A DNA stretch of 64,000 nucleotides from Pseudomonas shirazensis (GTDB taxonomy: Bacteria; Pseudomonadota; Gammaproteobacteria; Pseudomonadales; Pseudomonadaceae). How positions within the stretch are numbered: the stretch's first letter is position 1; every line of letters starts with the position of its first letter. The notes beneath the pieces are model-generated. The model ran no database searches and was not told where the DNA came from. It was given only the letters and a program-made list of their open reading frames with translations. The stretch is from NCBI RefSeq assembly GCF_014268785.2, contig NZ_JABWRD020000001.1, positions 1,563,001-1,627,000 of the forward strand. The letters run 5' to 3'. This document shows, piece after piece, positions 8,629 through 16,845 of the stretch. A program made the position numbers and the translations under genes.

Positions 8629-8652
8629 GCGCGTCTCCTGAAGTGGGTAGAC

Positions 8653-8680
8653 ACGATACCGTAGCTGCGCAGTCGATCAA
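8653..8680 (-). promoter_or_regulatory. Putative sigma-70 promoter of the moron gene
   Basis: On the minus strand TTGATC (-35) is followed after 16 nt by TATCGT (-10), about 25 nt upstream of the ATG at 8628. Each hexamer matches the consensus at four of six positions. It overlaps the last codons of the minor head gene. Confidence 0.45.
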
Positions 8681-9771
8681 TCCAAACCAGCCCGCTCAAA
8701 TGCCAACGGTTCCAGCTCCTTAAGCTGATCCAGCGTCAGCGGCTTGAAGTTCTTGCCCAGTTGCAAGGCTGCAAAGCGCTCGGCCGTCAGCCCGCCATCG
8801 CGGAACAGCTTGCCGCGCACCGGCCCCAGCGCGACGTCCTGAAACGCCGCTGGCTGCGTTTTCAGCCATTGGTAGTAGCTGAGGCTCGCCGAGACCTGTG
8901 CACCGCCATCTGCGCCAACGGATGCCCTAGTGGCACCCTGCCCGAACAGTGCCGACAACGTGGTGATCGGTGTGATCGTCGTCCGGCAATTGACGTGAAA
9001 CGGCGGCACCGGTCCTTTTCCTATCTCAAACTCTCGGCCATCCAGGCTCTTGCATAGCTGGCTGGTCTTGCGGTCGAGTGTGGCGACGATCCGGTAGCCA
9101 GGCACGAACTCTGCGTTCGCGGCAAGCGTCTCCATGCGCGCCGTGGCGGACACATGCTGCACGGCGGTATGCACCACCGATTTGGCATTGCGGTTACTGA
9201 CCGCCAGCACGCCATCGGTGAAGTTCTGCGCCGCAGTACCACGTATGGCCTGGGTGATCTCGGCGTTGGTCTGGCCCTGCACCACCCCGAGCCGGATCGC
9301 ATTGGTGACTCGTGTTGATTCAGTGCGAGTCCAACCGTTGAGGAACGGCTTCAGCAGAGTGCCGCCGTCAATTCCAGACACCTGCAGCGGCTGAGTGTTG
9401 ATCGCCGCTCGGATCAGAGAGTCAGCCGGCATGATGGCGTCGATCAAAAGCGCCTTGGCCAGACTTTTGCCCTCAAACGCGGCCTCGTACAGTGCGATGT
9501 CGACCAGATCCGCCTGCATGCGGTCGCCGAATGCCTGGTAGATTCCCAGCAGCTTGCCGCCCACCCGTCCGAGGAATTCCTCAAGCCGGCTGCGGCTGTA
9601 GGTGGTCAGCTCCCTTCGCGTGAGTTGGTCCCGAACCTGCGTATCCACTTGGCGTAAGACCGTCTCGAACTTCTGGACCTCACCTGCCTTGAGCCGCTCC
9701 AGCAGCACCGCGTGCCGACTTACCTGCTCCAGCAGCAACTCGTCCGCTGTTTGTGTCGGTTTCGTCGTCAT
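8677..9771 (-). CDS. Phage minor head protein (SPP1 gp7 / Mu gpF family)
   Basis: About 364 residues from the ATG at 9771 (MTTKPTQTADELL); the frame is open to a GTG at 9813. The C-terminal half holds the family signature: a D-x-K-T-S-x-x-C segment (TLDRKTSQLCKSLDG) followed by PPFHVNCRT, the conserved H-x-N-C-R motif. These proteins sit inside the head near the portal and may travel with the DNA. The gene overlaps the end of the portal gene by about 90 nt. Confidence 0.9.
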   Translation of the reverse strand: MTTKPTQTADELLLEQVSRHAVLLERLKAGEVQKFETVLRQVDTQVRDQLTRRELTTYSRSRLEEFLGRVGGKLLGIYQAFGDRMQADLVDIALYEAAFEGKSLAKALLIDAIMPADSLIRAAINTQPLQVSGIDGGTLLKPFLNGWTRTESTRVTNAIRLGVVQGQTNAEITQAIRGTAAQNFTDGVLAVSNRNAKSVVHTAVQHVSATARMETLAANAEFVPGYRIVATLDRKTSQLCKSLDGREFEIGKGPVPPFHVNCRTTITPITTLSALFGQGATRASVGADGGAQVSASLSYYQWLKTQPAAFQDVALGPVRGKLFRDGGLTAERFAALQLGKNFKPLTLDQLKELEPLAFERAGLD

Positions 9772-11152
9772 CGTCTTTGTCCAGGTTGAAGCCGGCCGAC
9801 TCACGCTCATCACTGATCAGCCCGGCTTCTTCATCGTAGGCCCGCTCGGGCAGCTTGCCGGTGGTGAGGTACTGCCAGTAGGTCTCGGCGCTGATCGTGC
9901 CGGCCATGACGCTCTTCTGCAGTTCGGCCAGCACCTGGGCGTTGACCTCTGGCATGACGAACTCAGGCTTGACCGTGAACACCACTTCGTCCGGGTTGTA
10001 GCCAGTCCACTCGGCGGCATAGCGCAGAGCCTGCTCAATCGCGGCAGCTGCGGTAATGACAATGCTGTGCAGCGTGGCATGCTGGTCGTTCTGACGGGTC
10101 TTGCGTGCCTCACCTGACTCGGTGCCGGACACGTCCATGACCTTGGCGCCAGCCTCAAGGGCTGCGCTTTTCTGGTCAGACATGGCGGTGCGCACGGCCT
10201 CGACACCAGCGCCTTGGAACTCCAGATAGCCGCACTGGCCTTTTGGACCGAGGTCCCAAGCCGCCGATGGCCCGGTCACGCTGAGCTCAACCCTTTCGTC
10301 CAGGCCGGATACCCACGGCTGCGGGTGGCTGGTCTGGTGCAGCGCAGTGAAGTAGTCGGCGCTGAGCTGGTAGGACTTGAGGGCTGCGCGCGCCATGGTC
10401 AACAGCGGAATCTCGTCCACGTCGGGCGAGTTGTCGGTCGATCCGCAGTAAATGACCGGGATGTACTCGAGACCTCGCACCAGCCGGTTGTCGTTCCCAA
10501 CCGTGCCAAGTGGCCGGGCATCTTCGATCAGCTCGCCAGCCTGGTTGCGCACTGACGTGTAGCAGACCTCGCCCTCCATGTAGAACTCGCGGAAGACCGT
10601 CACGCACTCATGGCTGTAACGGTCCTCAGCGTCCTTCTTCCGAAACTCCCGGAACACGGCCAGCACCAGATCCTGACGCCCGCCCTGGTCGGCAGTGTCC
10701 CAGTTGATCGCGTTGCGCACGGCGTAAGTAGCAAAGTAAGGCTGGCCAGCATCGTCGACATTGACCACCAGCGGCACCCGGCCGTGCGAGATCGCCTGCC
10801 GCACGATGCGTAGGAAGAGCTGGGCCAGGCCGAAGCCGTCGGCGGTAGCGTTTTCTTCCAGATCCTTCAGCCCGCTGGGCAGTTTGACCTCGGGAATGAG
10901 TCGAGAGACCAGGCCCATCATTGAGCGCAGCGAGTCGCGCACCCAGTGCTCGTACTGCGCTCGCGCCGTGTAGTTCTGGTACAGGTAGGCGTTGCCCTGC
11001 CCGTCCAGCTTCTCCGCCTCCACCATGCCGCTGGGCTTGGGGAGGTTGCGCTGATTGCTCTTGATGGCGCCCTCGCCCTCAAGCGCGTCGTCCATCATCC
11101 GCCACTCATCAATGTGAGCGTCGTAGTCTGGGTTGGTGGATTGAACAGGCAT
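9680..11152 (-). CDS. Phage portal protein (DUF4055 family)
   Basis: 490 residues from the ATG at 11152 with GGAGG 9 nt upstream. The start overlaps the terminase stop by one base (TAATG). Sequence features such as ALKSYQLSADYFTALHQ and AALEAGAKVMDVSG belong to the DUF4055 portal group. Twelve copies should form the ring through which DNA enters and leaves the head. The C-terminal tail is acidic (KDDDDETD) then Ala/Gly-rich. Confidence 0.9.
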   Translation of the reverse strand: MPVQSTNPDYDAHIDEWRMMDDALEGEGAIKSNQRNLPKPSGMVEAEKLDGQGNAYLYQNYTARAQYEHWVRDSLRSMMGLVSRLIPEVKLPSGLKDLEENATADGFGLAQLFLRIVRQAISHGRVPLVVNVDDAGQPYFATYAVRNAINWDTADQGGRQDLVLAVFREFRKKDAEDRYSHECVTVFREFYMEGEVCYTSVRNQAGELIEDARPLGTVGNDNRLVRGLEYIPVIYCGSTDNSPDVDEIPLLTMARAALKSYQLSADYFTALHQTSHPQPWVSGLDERVELSVTGPSAAWDLGPKGQCGYLEFQGAGVEAVRTAMSDQKSAALEAGAKVMDVSGTESGEARKTRQNDQHATLHSIVITAAAAIEQALRYAAEWTGYNPDEVVFTVKPEFVMPEVNAQVLAELQKSVMAGTISAETYWQYLTTGKLPERAYDEEAGLISDERESAGFNLDKDDDDETDTNSGRVAAGAGKSARGAAGAAQGR

Positions 11153-12480
11153 TACGCCAAACCTCCGATGCGGCGAGTGCCGGCCGACTGGCTCTTGATT
11201 GGGTACCGCTTGGCGATGAAGTAGCCGGCGGCGTCGTTCATGTGGTCGTGGCCCTTCTTGGGGTCTTTGTCCGGCTCGCCCTTGTCGGTGTACGTCTGCC
11301 GTTCGAGGCACTGCGTGAGCTGCGGGCACTGGTCAATGTTGACCTTGAGGCGCCGCTCGCCGTAAGTGTTCAGGAACATGGCGTTGACCGCGTTGACGCG
11401 ATCCTTGACGCCCGGGTTCTGCGAGTCGACCACGACGGTGAAGCCCGCCTTCTTCAGCAAGGACAGATCCGACTCGCTGGCATTCTTGCTACTGGTGTTC
11501 TGGCCGCTGGCGTCCGGGTAGACCGAGATGCTGTGCCCCTGGAAACGCACTTTGATCTTCTCGATCATCTCCGGCGTGTCCCGTACCGCGTGGAACTCAT
11601 CCAGCGCCAGCGGCAAGCCGTCACGCACGACGTACACCACTGCGCTCATCTTCATGACGTTGAAGTCCATGCCGATGTGCAGTGCCTCGCCGGGCTGAAT
11701 TCGCTCAGTAGTTCGGCACTCGGTTCGGTCGAAGGTGTAGTAGACGACCCCAGCGTAGTTCTCGAACCCCGCCTCGTATTCCTGGCGGAACGTGCGCGGG
11801 TCCATCTTGCGCCGGGCCGCATCCAGCTCTTCCGCCGGGACGTTGCCACCCTGCAGTGAGGTGTATTGCCAGCTCTTGTGGTCAGGCTCACCGCCCGCCT
11901 GGCCATCGCGGTAGGTGTCATAGCAATGGTTGAACCCCTTCGGCGTGCCGATCCTCAGGGCGTGGCCACCTTTTCGGCTTTCACCAGTGCTCGCGATGGT
12001 GTACTGGCAGGTCGAGAGCATCGGCCTCAATACTTCTTCCCACGCCGCCCACGGGCAGTCGGCCCACTCATCCACTAGGACGAAGAACAGGCCAGAGCCG
12101 CGCAGGTTGTCATAGTTGTCCAGACCGACCACACGCATGATGTGGCCGGACTTCAGCGTGATCGAGCACTCGGTCTCGTTTGGCCGGGCCGCGCGCCATG
12201 CTTCGGGGATCGCCTGCTTCAGCCGACGCCAGAACACTCGCTTGGCCTGCTTGAAGGTTGGCGCGCCGTACCAGATCTCGTCCTCAACGCTCACGCCCCA
12301 CTCAGCAGCCAGGCGGGCCGCACGGCGCATCTCAGCCTTGCCGAGGAAGGTCTTGCCAAAGCGTCGGCCGCACACCGCATCACGGAAGCGCGCCTCAGGC
12401 TGAAACCCCCAGCAGTAGATATTCGCCTGCTTCGGCGTCAGCTTTACCGGCGCGTCATAGGTGCGGGGTAGTCGGGACAT
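11152..12480 (-). CDS. terL: Terminase large subunit
   Basis: 442 residues from the ATG at 12480. The ATPase domain has a Walker A-like CGRRFGKT (residues 38-44), with a Walker B ending in FVLVDEW (Asp137-Glu138). The nuclease domain begins with HIGMDFN (catalytic Asp272) and ends with HDHMNDAAGY, providing further metal ligands. It translocates and cuts DNA during packaging. It is flanked by the small subunit and portal genes as in most siphophages. Confidence 0.95.
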   Translation of the reverse strand: MSRLPRTYDAPVKLTPKQANIYCWGFQPEARFRDAVCGRRFGKTFLGKAEMRRAARLAAEWGVSVEDEIWYGAPTFKQAKRVFWRRLKQAIPEAWRAARPNETECSITLKSGHIMRVVGLDNYDNLRGSGLFFVLVDEWADCPWAAWEEVLRPMLSTCQYTIASTGESRKGGHALRIGTPKGFNHCYDTYRDGQAGGEPDHKSWQYTSLQGGNVPAEELDAARRKMDPRTFRQEYEAGFENYAGVVYYTFDRTECRTTERIQPGEALHIGMDFNVMKMSAVVYVVRDGLPLALDEFHAVRDTPEMIEKIKVRFQGHSISVYPDASGQNTSSKNASESDLSLLKKAGFTVVVDSQNPGVKDRVNAVNAMFLNTYGERRLKVNIDQCPQLTQCLERQTYTDKGEPDKDPKKGHDHMNDAAGYFIAKRYPIKSQSAGTRRIGGLA

Positions 12481-12949
12481 TCTCGTCTGGCTCCAGCGTG
12501 TACTCAGCAACGGCGTGCTGCTGGTCCGCCTGGGAGCCCAGGGGCTTGTCGGGTTCAAGCTTGCGATTGACATACATGTCGCCGCATTCCTTGGCGGCCT
12601 GCTCATACAGCTGGGCGGTCAGCGCCAGGTTGCGCATGGTCTCGGCCTTTTCGGCCATCCGCCCAAGCCCGCGCAGCCGGAACGCTCGGTTGGCGATCGG
12701 GATATCCGCCGTCTCTTCACGAAAGCGCCTGCGGCTTTCATGAAACAGGTCCGCCCATTTCTGAGCCAGACCACGCCCAGCGTATTTTGTAGGGTCATGG
12801 CCCTCGCACACCTGGCGACTGACATCTACCCCAAATTCTTTCTTGACGGCCTCCACCACCTGGGACGGTGTATCGAAGCAGGCCAGAGCCTGAACAATGA
12901 AGGCTTTGACCTCGCTTCGTAGTGCTGCCATGTGAATGTCATCCGTCAT
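12455..12949 (-). CDS. terS: Terminase small subunit (DUF2280 family)
   Basis: 164 residues. The N-terminal half, with ALRSEVKAFIVQALACFD and then TPSQVVEAVKKEFGV, matches DUF2280, the small-terminase type common in Pseudomonas phages; the first part looks like a helix-turn-helix. It would recognise the packaging site and load TerL. The end overlaps the TerL start by 26 nt. An alternative start is the ATG at 12931. Confidence 0.88.
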   Translation of the reverse strand: MTDDIHMAALRSEVKAFIVQALACFDTPSQVVEAVKKEFGVDVSRQVCEGHDPTKYAGRGLAQKWADLFHESRRRFREETADIPIANRAFRLRGLGRMAEKAETMRNLALTAQLYEQAAKECGDMYVNRKLEPDKPLGSQADQQHAVAEYTLEPDENVPTTPHL

Positions 12950-12962
12950 GACCTGTCAGGAT

Positions 12963-13571
12963 TCAGGCCGACTTGAGCAGGCAGGTTCCGCAGGCCCTCG
13001 AAATGTTGATCTTGGCCACCTCAGGCGGCCGGCTTGCAGCATCAATCAGCTGCTGTACGTCATGACTGGCGCCGTAGCGACGCACCACGCCGACAAACTC
13101 CTCGACGTCATGCCCACGCATCTCAAGTTTGGGCAGGCCGTCTTGGGTGAATGCCGGGGCGCCGTACTTATCGAGCTTGTGCGCTATGTGGTAGAGCTCG
13201 TGCTCGACCAGGGCGCAGAACTCAGCCTCGGTGCACTGGGCGCAGTAGTCAGCGGCAAGGGTGATCAGGAACTCAGGCTCTTCGCCGAACCAGTCACGCA
13301 TCTGCTGCTCTTGTCGGGCCTTCTGCCAACCGCCCGCCCGGATCATCAGCTGCTCGGCCTGGCCCAGCACCGTCCTACCCTTCTTCGCGAACGCAGACGA
13401 CGCCCACAGCACGCCGACATTCGCGTCGATGAGGTGAGCGTGCTCTTCGTTGTGGATGCTGCCTGTGTTGGCGAGGATCTCGGCCTGTATCCATTCCCAG
13501 ACCTCAGGGGCGGGACGGAGCGTGAGCCATAGCGAATCGAGCAGATCGGCGGGTGGCATAGGTCTGATCAC
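12963..13571 (-). CDS. Putative phage metallopeptidase
   Basis: 202 residues containing EHELYHIAHK (about residues 125-134), a HExxH zinc-protease motif, with a downstream HDVEEF that can supply a further ligand. It belongs to the putative phage metallopeptidase family usually encoded just before the terminase genes, as here. The substrate is not known. Two Cys near the C-terminus (CGTCL) are also conserved-looking. Confidence 0.82.
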   Translation of the reverse strand: MIRPMPPADLLDSLWLTLRPAPEVWEWIQAEILANTGSIHNEEHAHLIDANVGVLWASSAFAKKGRTVLGQAEQLMIRAGGWQKARQEQQMRDWFGEEPEFLITLAADYCAQCTEAEFCALVEHELYHIAHKLDKYGAPAFTQDGLPKLEMRGHDVEEFVGVVRRYGASHDVQQLIDAASRPPEVAKINISRACGTCLLKSA

Positions 13572-13607
13572 GATGCCCTCCCCGCTATCGGATTTTCAAT
13601 CTCCTGC

Positions 13608-14771
13608 TTACAGGCAGGTGAAGAAAGCCAGCTTGCAGCGCGTGCCGCTGACCTGATGAAGCTTCGCGAGACCCATGGATACATGCGCCTGCACGCGAGG
13701 TGCGAAATCTTTGGTGCCTGGCGTCATGGCGTAGATGCCGTTACCAGCGCCATATTGCTCAAGGGCCTTTGCCGCCTTCATGCCGCCTTTGATGTCGCCG
13801 CTATCTGCGAGCGTGTAGGCCAGCATGCCGACACCCCACCCTCGGGCAGGTAATGCCATAACCTTGGCGGACAGTTTGGCATGGTCAGGAAATTCCTTGA
13901 TGACATCCCCGTCGAAGAACCTGCCCAGGTAATTCACCTCGCGGCTCACGTCCAGGCTCTTGTCCACGTACTTCGAATAGTCCAGGTAGCCCTGCACCGT
14001 GAATGCTGCGTGAACACTGTCGTTCGGCCGCGTGATCGCGGAAGTGTAGGTCCAGTAGACATCATCACCAACGGTACGCCGGGAAGCATCGAGCTGCGAC
14101 TTGGCCATCTCTGCCACCTCCAAGAATCGATTGTCCTGGGTGTAGTGGTACGCCCGGGCATATTGCCCCATGAGGACGCTGGAGATGTTGTAGACCTCTT
14201 TCTGGTCAGCCGGCTGGTCGGAATACCCGAAATACCCACCATCTTCCGTTTCGTGGAAATTCGGCAGGTAATCGTTCAGAGCCTGGACTGCGGCGTCCCG
14301 ATAGGACTCTTCGCCTGTTTGGTCGTAGACGTCGAACAGACCTCTTACGGCCATTGCCACCGTGACACCGTAGACGGTGGTGATCGGGTTCACCGACTTG
14401 TCACCGAAGGCGTCCCAGGCAAATGGCAGGCCCCAGCCCATTTTTTCCTCGCTGGACGGGTTCTGGATCAGCCAGTCCGCCGCTTGGCGCGCCTCCTTGT
14501 CCATCCCAAGAAGTGCTGCGGAGGACGCATACAGGCCGTAAACGACGGCGTGCTCCACTACCTTTTTGGCATACAGATCAAGGCCGCGCCCAGGCGCCTC
14601 CGCATCAAATGGCGTCATCGCAAGGGAGGCAGACGGGTATGAATTTGCGACGGCGATACCGCCAGCCGTCATGACCGCGATCACTGCGCCGACAACCAGA
14701 ACTGCTGAAGCGATCTTCCCTGTTTTCCCGAGCATCTGCCTGACTGACCTTCGAAAGTGATTAAGCCCCAT
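13608..14771 (-). CDS. Secreted or membrane-tethered alpha/alpha-barrel protein, unknown
   Basis: 387 residues. After a basic N-terminus comes a Gly/Ala/Val-rich hydrophobic segment (about residues 20-43, IASAVLVVGAVIAVMTAGG), weakly hydrophobic like a signal-arrest-release (SAR) anchor. The rest is a series of paired helices with motifs such as WGLPFAWDAFGD, DGGYFGYSDQP and YNISSVLMGQYARAYHY, suggesting an (alpha/alpha)6 toroid as in glycoside hydrolases, epimerases and lyases. It lies next to the holin-like genes, where lambdoid phages carry endolysin. Enzyme class and substrate are unknown. The Shine-Dalgarno sequence is weak; an alternative start is 14735. Confidence 0.8.
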   Translation of the reverse strand: MGLNHFRRSVRQMLGKTGKIASAVLVVGAVIAVMTAGGIAVANSYPSASLAMTPFDAEAPGRGLDLYAKKVVEHAVVYGLYASSAALLGMDKEARQAADWLIQNPSSEEKMGWGLPFAWDAFGDKSVNPITTVYGVTVAMAVRGLFDVYDQTGEESYRDAAVQALNDYLPNFHETEDGGYFGYSDQPADQKEVYNISSVLMGQYARAYHYTQDNRFLEVAEMAKSQLDASRRTVGDDVYWTYTSAITRPNDSVHAAFTVQGYLDYSKYVDKSLDVSREVNYLGRFFDGDVIKEFPDHAKLSAKVMALPARGWGVGMLAYTLADSGDIKGGMKAAKALEQYGAGNGIYAMTPGTKDFAPRVQAHVSMGLAKLHQVSGTRCKLAFFTCL

Positions 14772-14819
14772 CCAAGGGGAAGGCGGTGTCGAATCTTATC
14801 ACTCTGGCGATGCAGTTGA

Positions 14820-14855
14820 GCGCCACGAAACGTCGCTTAGCTATTTTGTGGCGCG
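14820..14855. repeat. Imperfect inverted repeat with GTGGCGCG arms
   Basis: Arms GCGCCACGAAA (14820-14830) and TTTTGTGGCGCG (14844-14855) face each other across 13 nt in the gap between the membrane protein gene and the alpha/alpha-barrel gene. The arms resemble those at 22278-22315 and part of those at 32077-32113. There is no T run, so it is not a standard terminator. Confidence 0.6.
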
Positions 14856-14857
14856 AA

Positions 14858-15169
14858 TTACTCAGCAGGCTTGCAGCGCTCGCAATCCAGATGGCGGCAG
14901 ATCCAGCGCTTCACCCGCGGCCAGTACGTCAGAACGAACATGTGCCGGAACCCTGCCAGCGCCAGCGCAACATGCATCGTCACGCCAGCAGTGTTCGGGG
15001 TGAAGAACATCCGATCAGACCGCGCCAGGATTGCGTAGCCGCTCATGGCGATGACCGCATACAGGATCTTTCCGATCACACCGTCCCGGACTTTCCCGCT
15101 CAGGATTGACCAGGTTGCCCAGAAGGCGATTCCGCCAGCGGCGAAAGCATTCACGTATTCGAGGATCAT
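14858..15169 (-). CDS. Small membrane protein of the lysis region (second holin or antiholin candidate)
   Basis: 103 residues with hydrophobic segments at about 8-24, 34-48 and 63-82, and a basic, Cys-containing C-terminus (RHLDCERCKPAE). It overlaps the holin-like gene by 4 nt (ATGA), so the two are translationally coupled. Position and topology suggest a role in lysis timing. No family is recognised with certainty. Confidence 0.68.
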   Translation of the reverse strand: MILEYVNAFAAGGIAFWATWSILSGKVRDGVIGKILYAVIAMSGYAILARSDRMFFTPNTAGVTMHVALALAGFRHMFVLTYWPRVKRWICRHLDCERCKPAE

Positions 15170-15492
15170 GGGTTAGGCCCTCCGAACTTGGACCTGATGA
15201 CAGACCAGAGATCGGCGGCCTTGATCGCCCGGTTGATGGCGGCAATGAGTGAGCCGCCGAATGTGCCGAGAAGAAAGCCCACGCCTGCGACACTGCGCGG
15301 CTCGGTGATCCCGAAGTAGGCGCTGACCATACCGGTGAGGTAGTGGGCGCAGGCCATGCCGGTGAACAGGAAAAGCAACCAGGCCTTGCGGTCAGTCAGG
15401 TCGTCCTTGTGCCAGCGCGTGGCGACCAAGGCTCCCAACAGGCCCGCGATCATCCAGTCGAACTTCTCGAGCAGGCGGTGGAATAAATCCAT
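15166..15492 (-). CDS. Putative phage holin
   Basis: 108 residues from the ATG at 15492 (MDLFHRLLEKFDW), preceded by AGAGG. Three hydrophobic segments (about 13-28, 38-60 and 68-88) and a charged C-terminus fit a class I-type holin that would permeabilise the inner membrane at lysis. It is the first leftward gene of the late region. Starts at 15513 and 15540 are also in frame. Confidence 0.72.
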   Translation of the reverse strand: MDLFHRLLEKFDWMIAGLLGALVATRWHKDDLTDRKAWLLFLFTGMACAHYLTGMVSAYFGITEPRSVAGVGFLLGTFGGSLIAAINRAIKAADLWSVIRSKFGGPNP

Positions 15493-15623
15493 GCTCGGCC
15501 TCTCGCTATGCATGAAGGATTGGCCCCGCCGAATAGCCATCGGCAGGATTTTCTATGTGGCGTAGTCGCCCTTCAATTACCCTTGTCGACTCTCATATCA
15601 GGCAAGGACATTGAGGCTAACGG

Positions 15624-15953
15624 ATGCCCCAGGACACCCTCATAACAATCATCACTACAACGGTGGTCACCATCATCGCTACCGTCATTGCTAACCAAAT
15701 CTGCAAATCCGCAGCTTTGGAACGAATGAGCCAGTTAACGGGGAAAATGATCGCGAACGTCGCGCAATTTATGGCTGAGTTTGGTGTAAATATTGGCTTC
15801 ATTTTCTGGACTACCTACATCTGGACCGCTTTTGGCCTGAGTGACCAGCCAATTCAGAGGCTTGAGGTACTTCAGCTCATCTACTTCTCTGGCCTCGGAG
15901 GGTGGTTTGTTCAGGATCTACTTAAGGGCCTTGTGCGGAAGTGCCGTGAATGA
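15624..15953 (+). CDS. Small plus-strand membrane protein, moron candidate
   Basis: 109 residues, AT-richer than the surrounding genes, with hydrophobic segments at about 6-24, 52-70 and 84-98, and a basic end (LVRKCRE). GAGG lies 7 nt before the ATG. It runs opposite to the late operon, between the holin gene and two other plus-strand genes, a typical spot for lysogenic-conversion genes. Function unknown; superinfection exclusion is possible but unsupported. Confidence 0.68.
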   Translation: MPQDTLITIITTTVVTIIATVIANQICKSAALERMSQLTGKMIANVAQFMAEFGVNIGFIFWTTYIWTAFGLSDQPIQRLEVLQLIYFSGLGGWFVQDLLKGLVRKCRE

Positions 15954-16139
15954 ATCCGTACCATGCCCGTTCCGCCCAGCCAGGTAGCTGTGCCTGGGCC
16001 AAGGTCGGTTGGGTCCATTTGTTCTCCAAACTATGATTCAAAGCACGTCTGTGGTCAGCGTGAGGCTACTATCCTTGCCGCGACTGCACTTAAGCGCTAA
16101 AAAGATTGATGGCCTGGACAGCCCTTATTGGATCTTAGA

Positions 16140-16373
16140 ATGCTCAACAGCTCGCTGTACGGAATCGATTACCAGCTTCACGGCGAAGCCCGCACTTTCA
16201 TCATCCGTGCGGAAAAGATGGACAATGCCGAAGCGTGGCACTGGGCCGCCTGTGACGCTGGGGTGGGGGTAATTCCCAAGTTCGGCGCTTCCAGCCTCAA
16301 GAAGATCTCGCGCCCTTTGGCCGAGGGGTATGGCATAACCGATACCAGATGGCGGAGGTCGGGGAGCGCATGA
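16140..16373 (+). CDS. DUF6555 family protein
   Basis: 77 residues. The stretch AEAWHWAACDAGVG and the ending SRPLAEGYGITDTRWR match the DUF6555 family, small proteins common in Pseudomonas. Function unknown. The ATG at 16140 is preferred over an upstream TTG. Its stop overlaps the start of the next gene by 4 nt (ATGA), so the two form a unit. Confidence 0.75.
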   Translation: MLNSSLYGIDYQLHGEARTFIIRAEKMDNAEAWHWAACDAGVGVIPKFGASSLKKISRPLAEGYGITDTRWRRSGSA

Positions 16374-16597
16374 AATACCGAATCGACTACAACTTGAAGA
16401 GCCAACCGCGCTTCTGGATATGCGAATCCGATGTAGAGCTTCAGCAACATGACGCCCTGGCTGCAGTCTTGAGTCTGCATACCCATTCAGATCCCGTGAC
16501 CGACATGCGCAAGCGCGCAACTCCCACGATTGATGAGCAACGGGTTGCTGTCTCGGATTTGGGTATCTCGGATGTGCGGCTTCAGCTGCTGGGATAA
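16370..16597 (+). CDS. Small protein coupled to the DUF6555 gene
   Basis: 75 residues from the ATG at 16370 with GGGGAG upstream. The N-terminus (KYRIDYNLKSQPRFWI) echoes the N-terminus of the preceding DUF6555 protein (YGIDYQLHGEARTFII), suggesting that the two are distant paralogues sharing a beta-strand core. Function unknown. Confidence 0.65.
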   Translation: MKYRIDYNLKSQPRFWICESDVELQQHDALAAVLSLHTHSDPVTDMRKRATPTIDEQRVAVSDLGISDVRLQLLG

Positions 16598-16699
16598 TCG
16601 ACCAATCGGTGCAGCATGCCTGCGGCACTTGACGGCTATCCGCGTCCAGGCATCCCTTGCGGGCCACCCTGGCAGTGGTTCCCTGCTACCACAGAAACG

Positions 16700-16724
16700 A
16701 AAAATCCCGGCTCAGTCGCCGGGA
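16700..16724 (-). terminator. Intrinsic terminator downstream of the Q-position gene (distal of two)
   Basis: A 7-bp stem TCCCGGC/GCCGGGA (16705-16711, 16718-16724) is followed on the minus strand by five T. With the next terminator it forms a tandem pair that would stop early right transcription before the late genes, comparable to tR'. Confidence 0.78.
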
Positions 16725-16750
16725 CTCTTGAGGCCCTCTCAGGGCCAATA

Positions 16751-16773
16751 AAAAACCCGGCACTGAGGCCGGG
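16751..16773 (-). terminator. Intrinsic terminator downstream of the Q-position gene (proximal)
   Basis: Stem CCCGGC/GCCGGG (16756-16761, 16768-16773) followed on the minus strand by five T, about 75 nt after the stop of the Q-position gene. Between the two terminators lies a GAGGCCCTC palindrome-like motif (16730-16738). I see no gene in 16598-16845. Confidence 0.78.
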
Positions 16774-16845
16774 CTTCTGGTTGTCATTCTTAACACGCAA
16801 GAAGGACAAGATAGAGGTAAATGTATGCCACTCTGCCACTAATCG

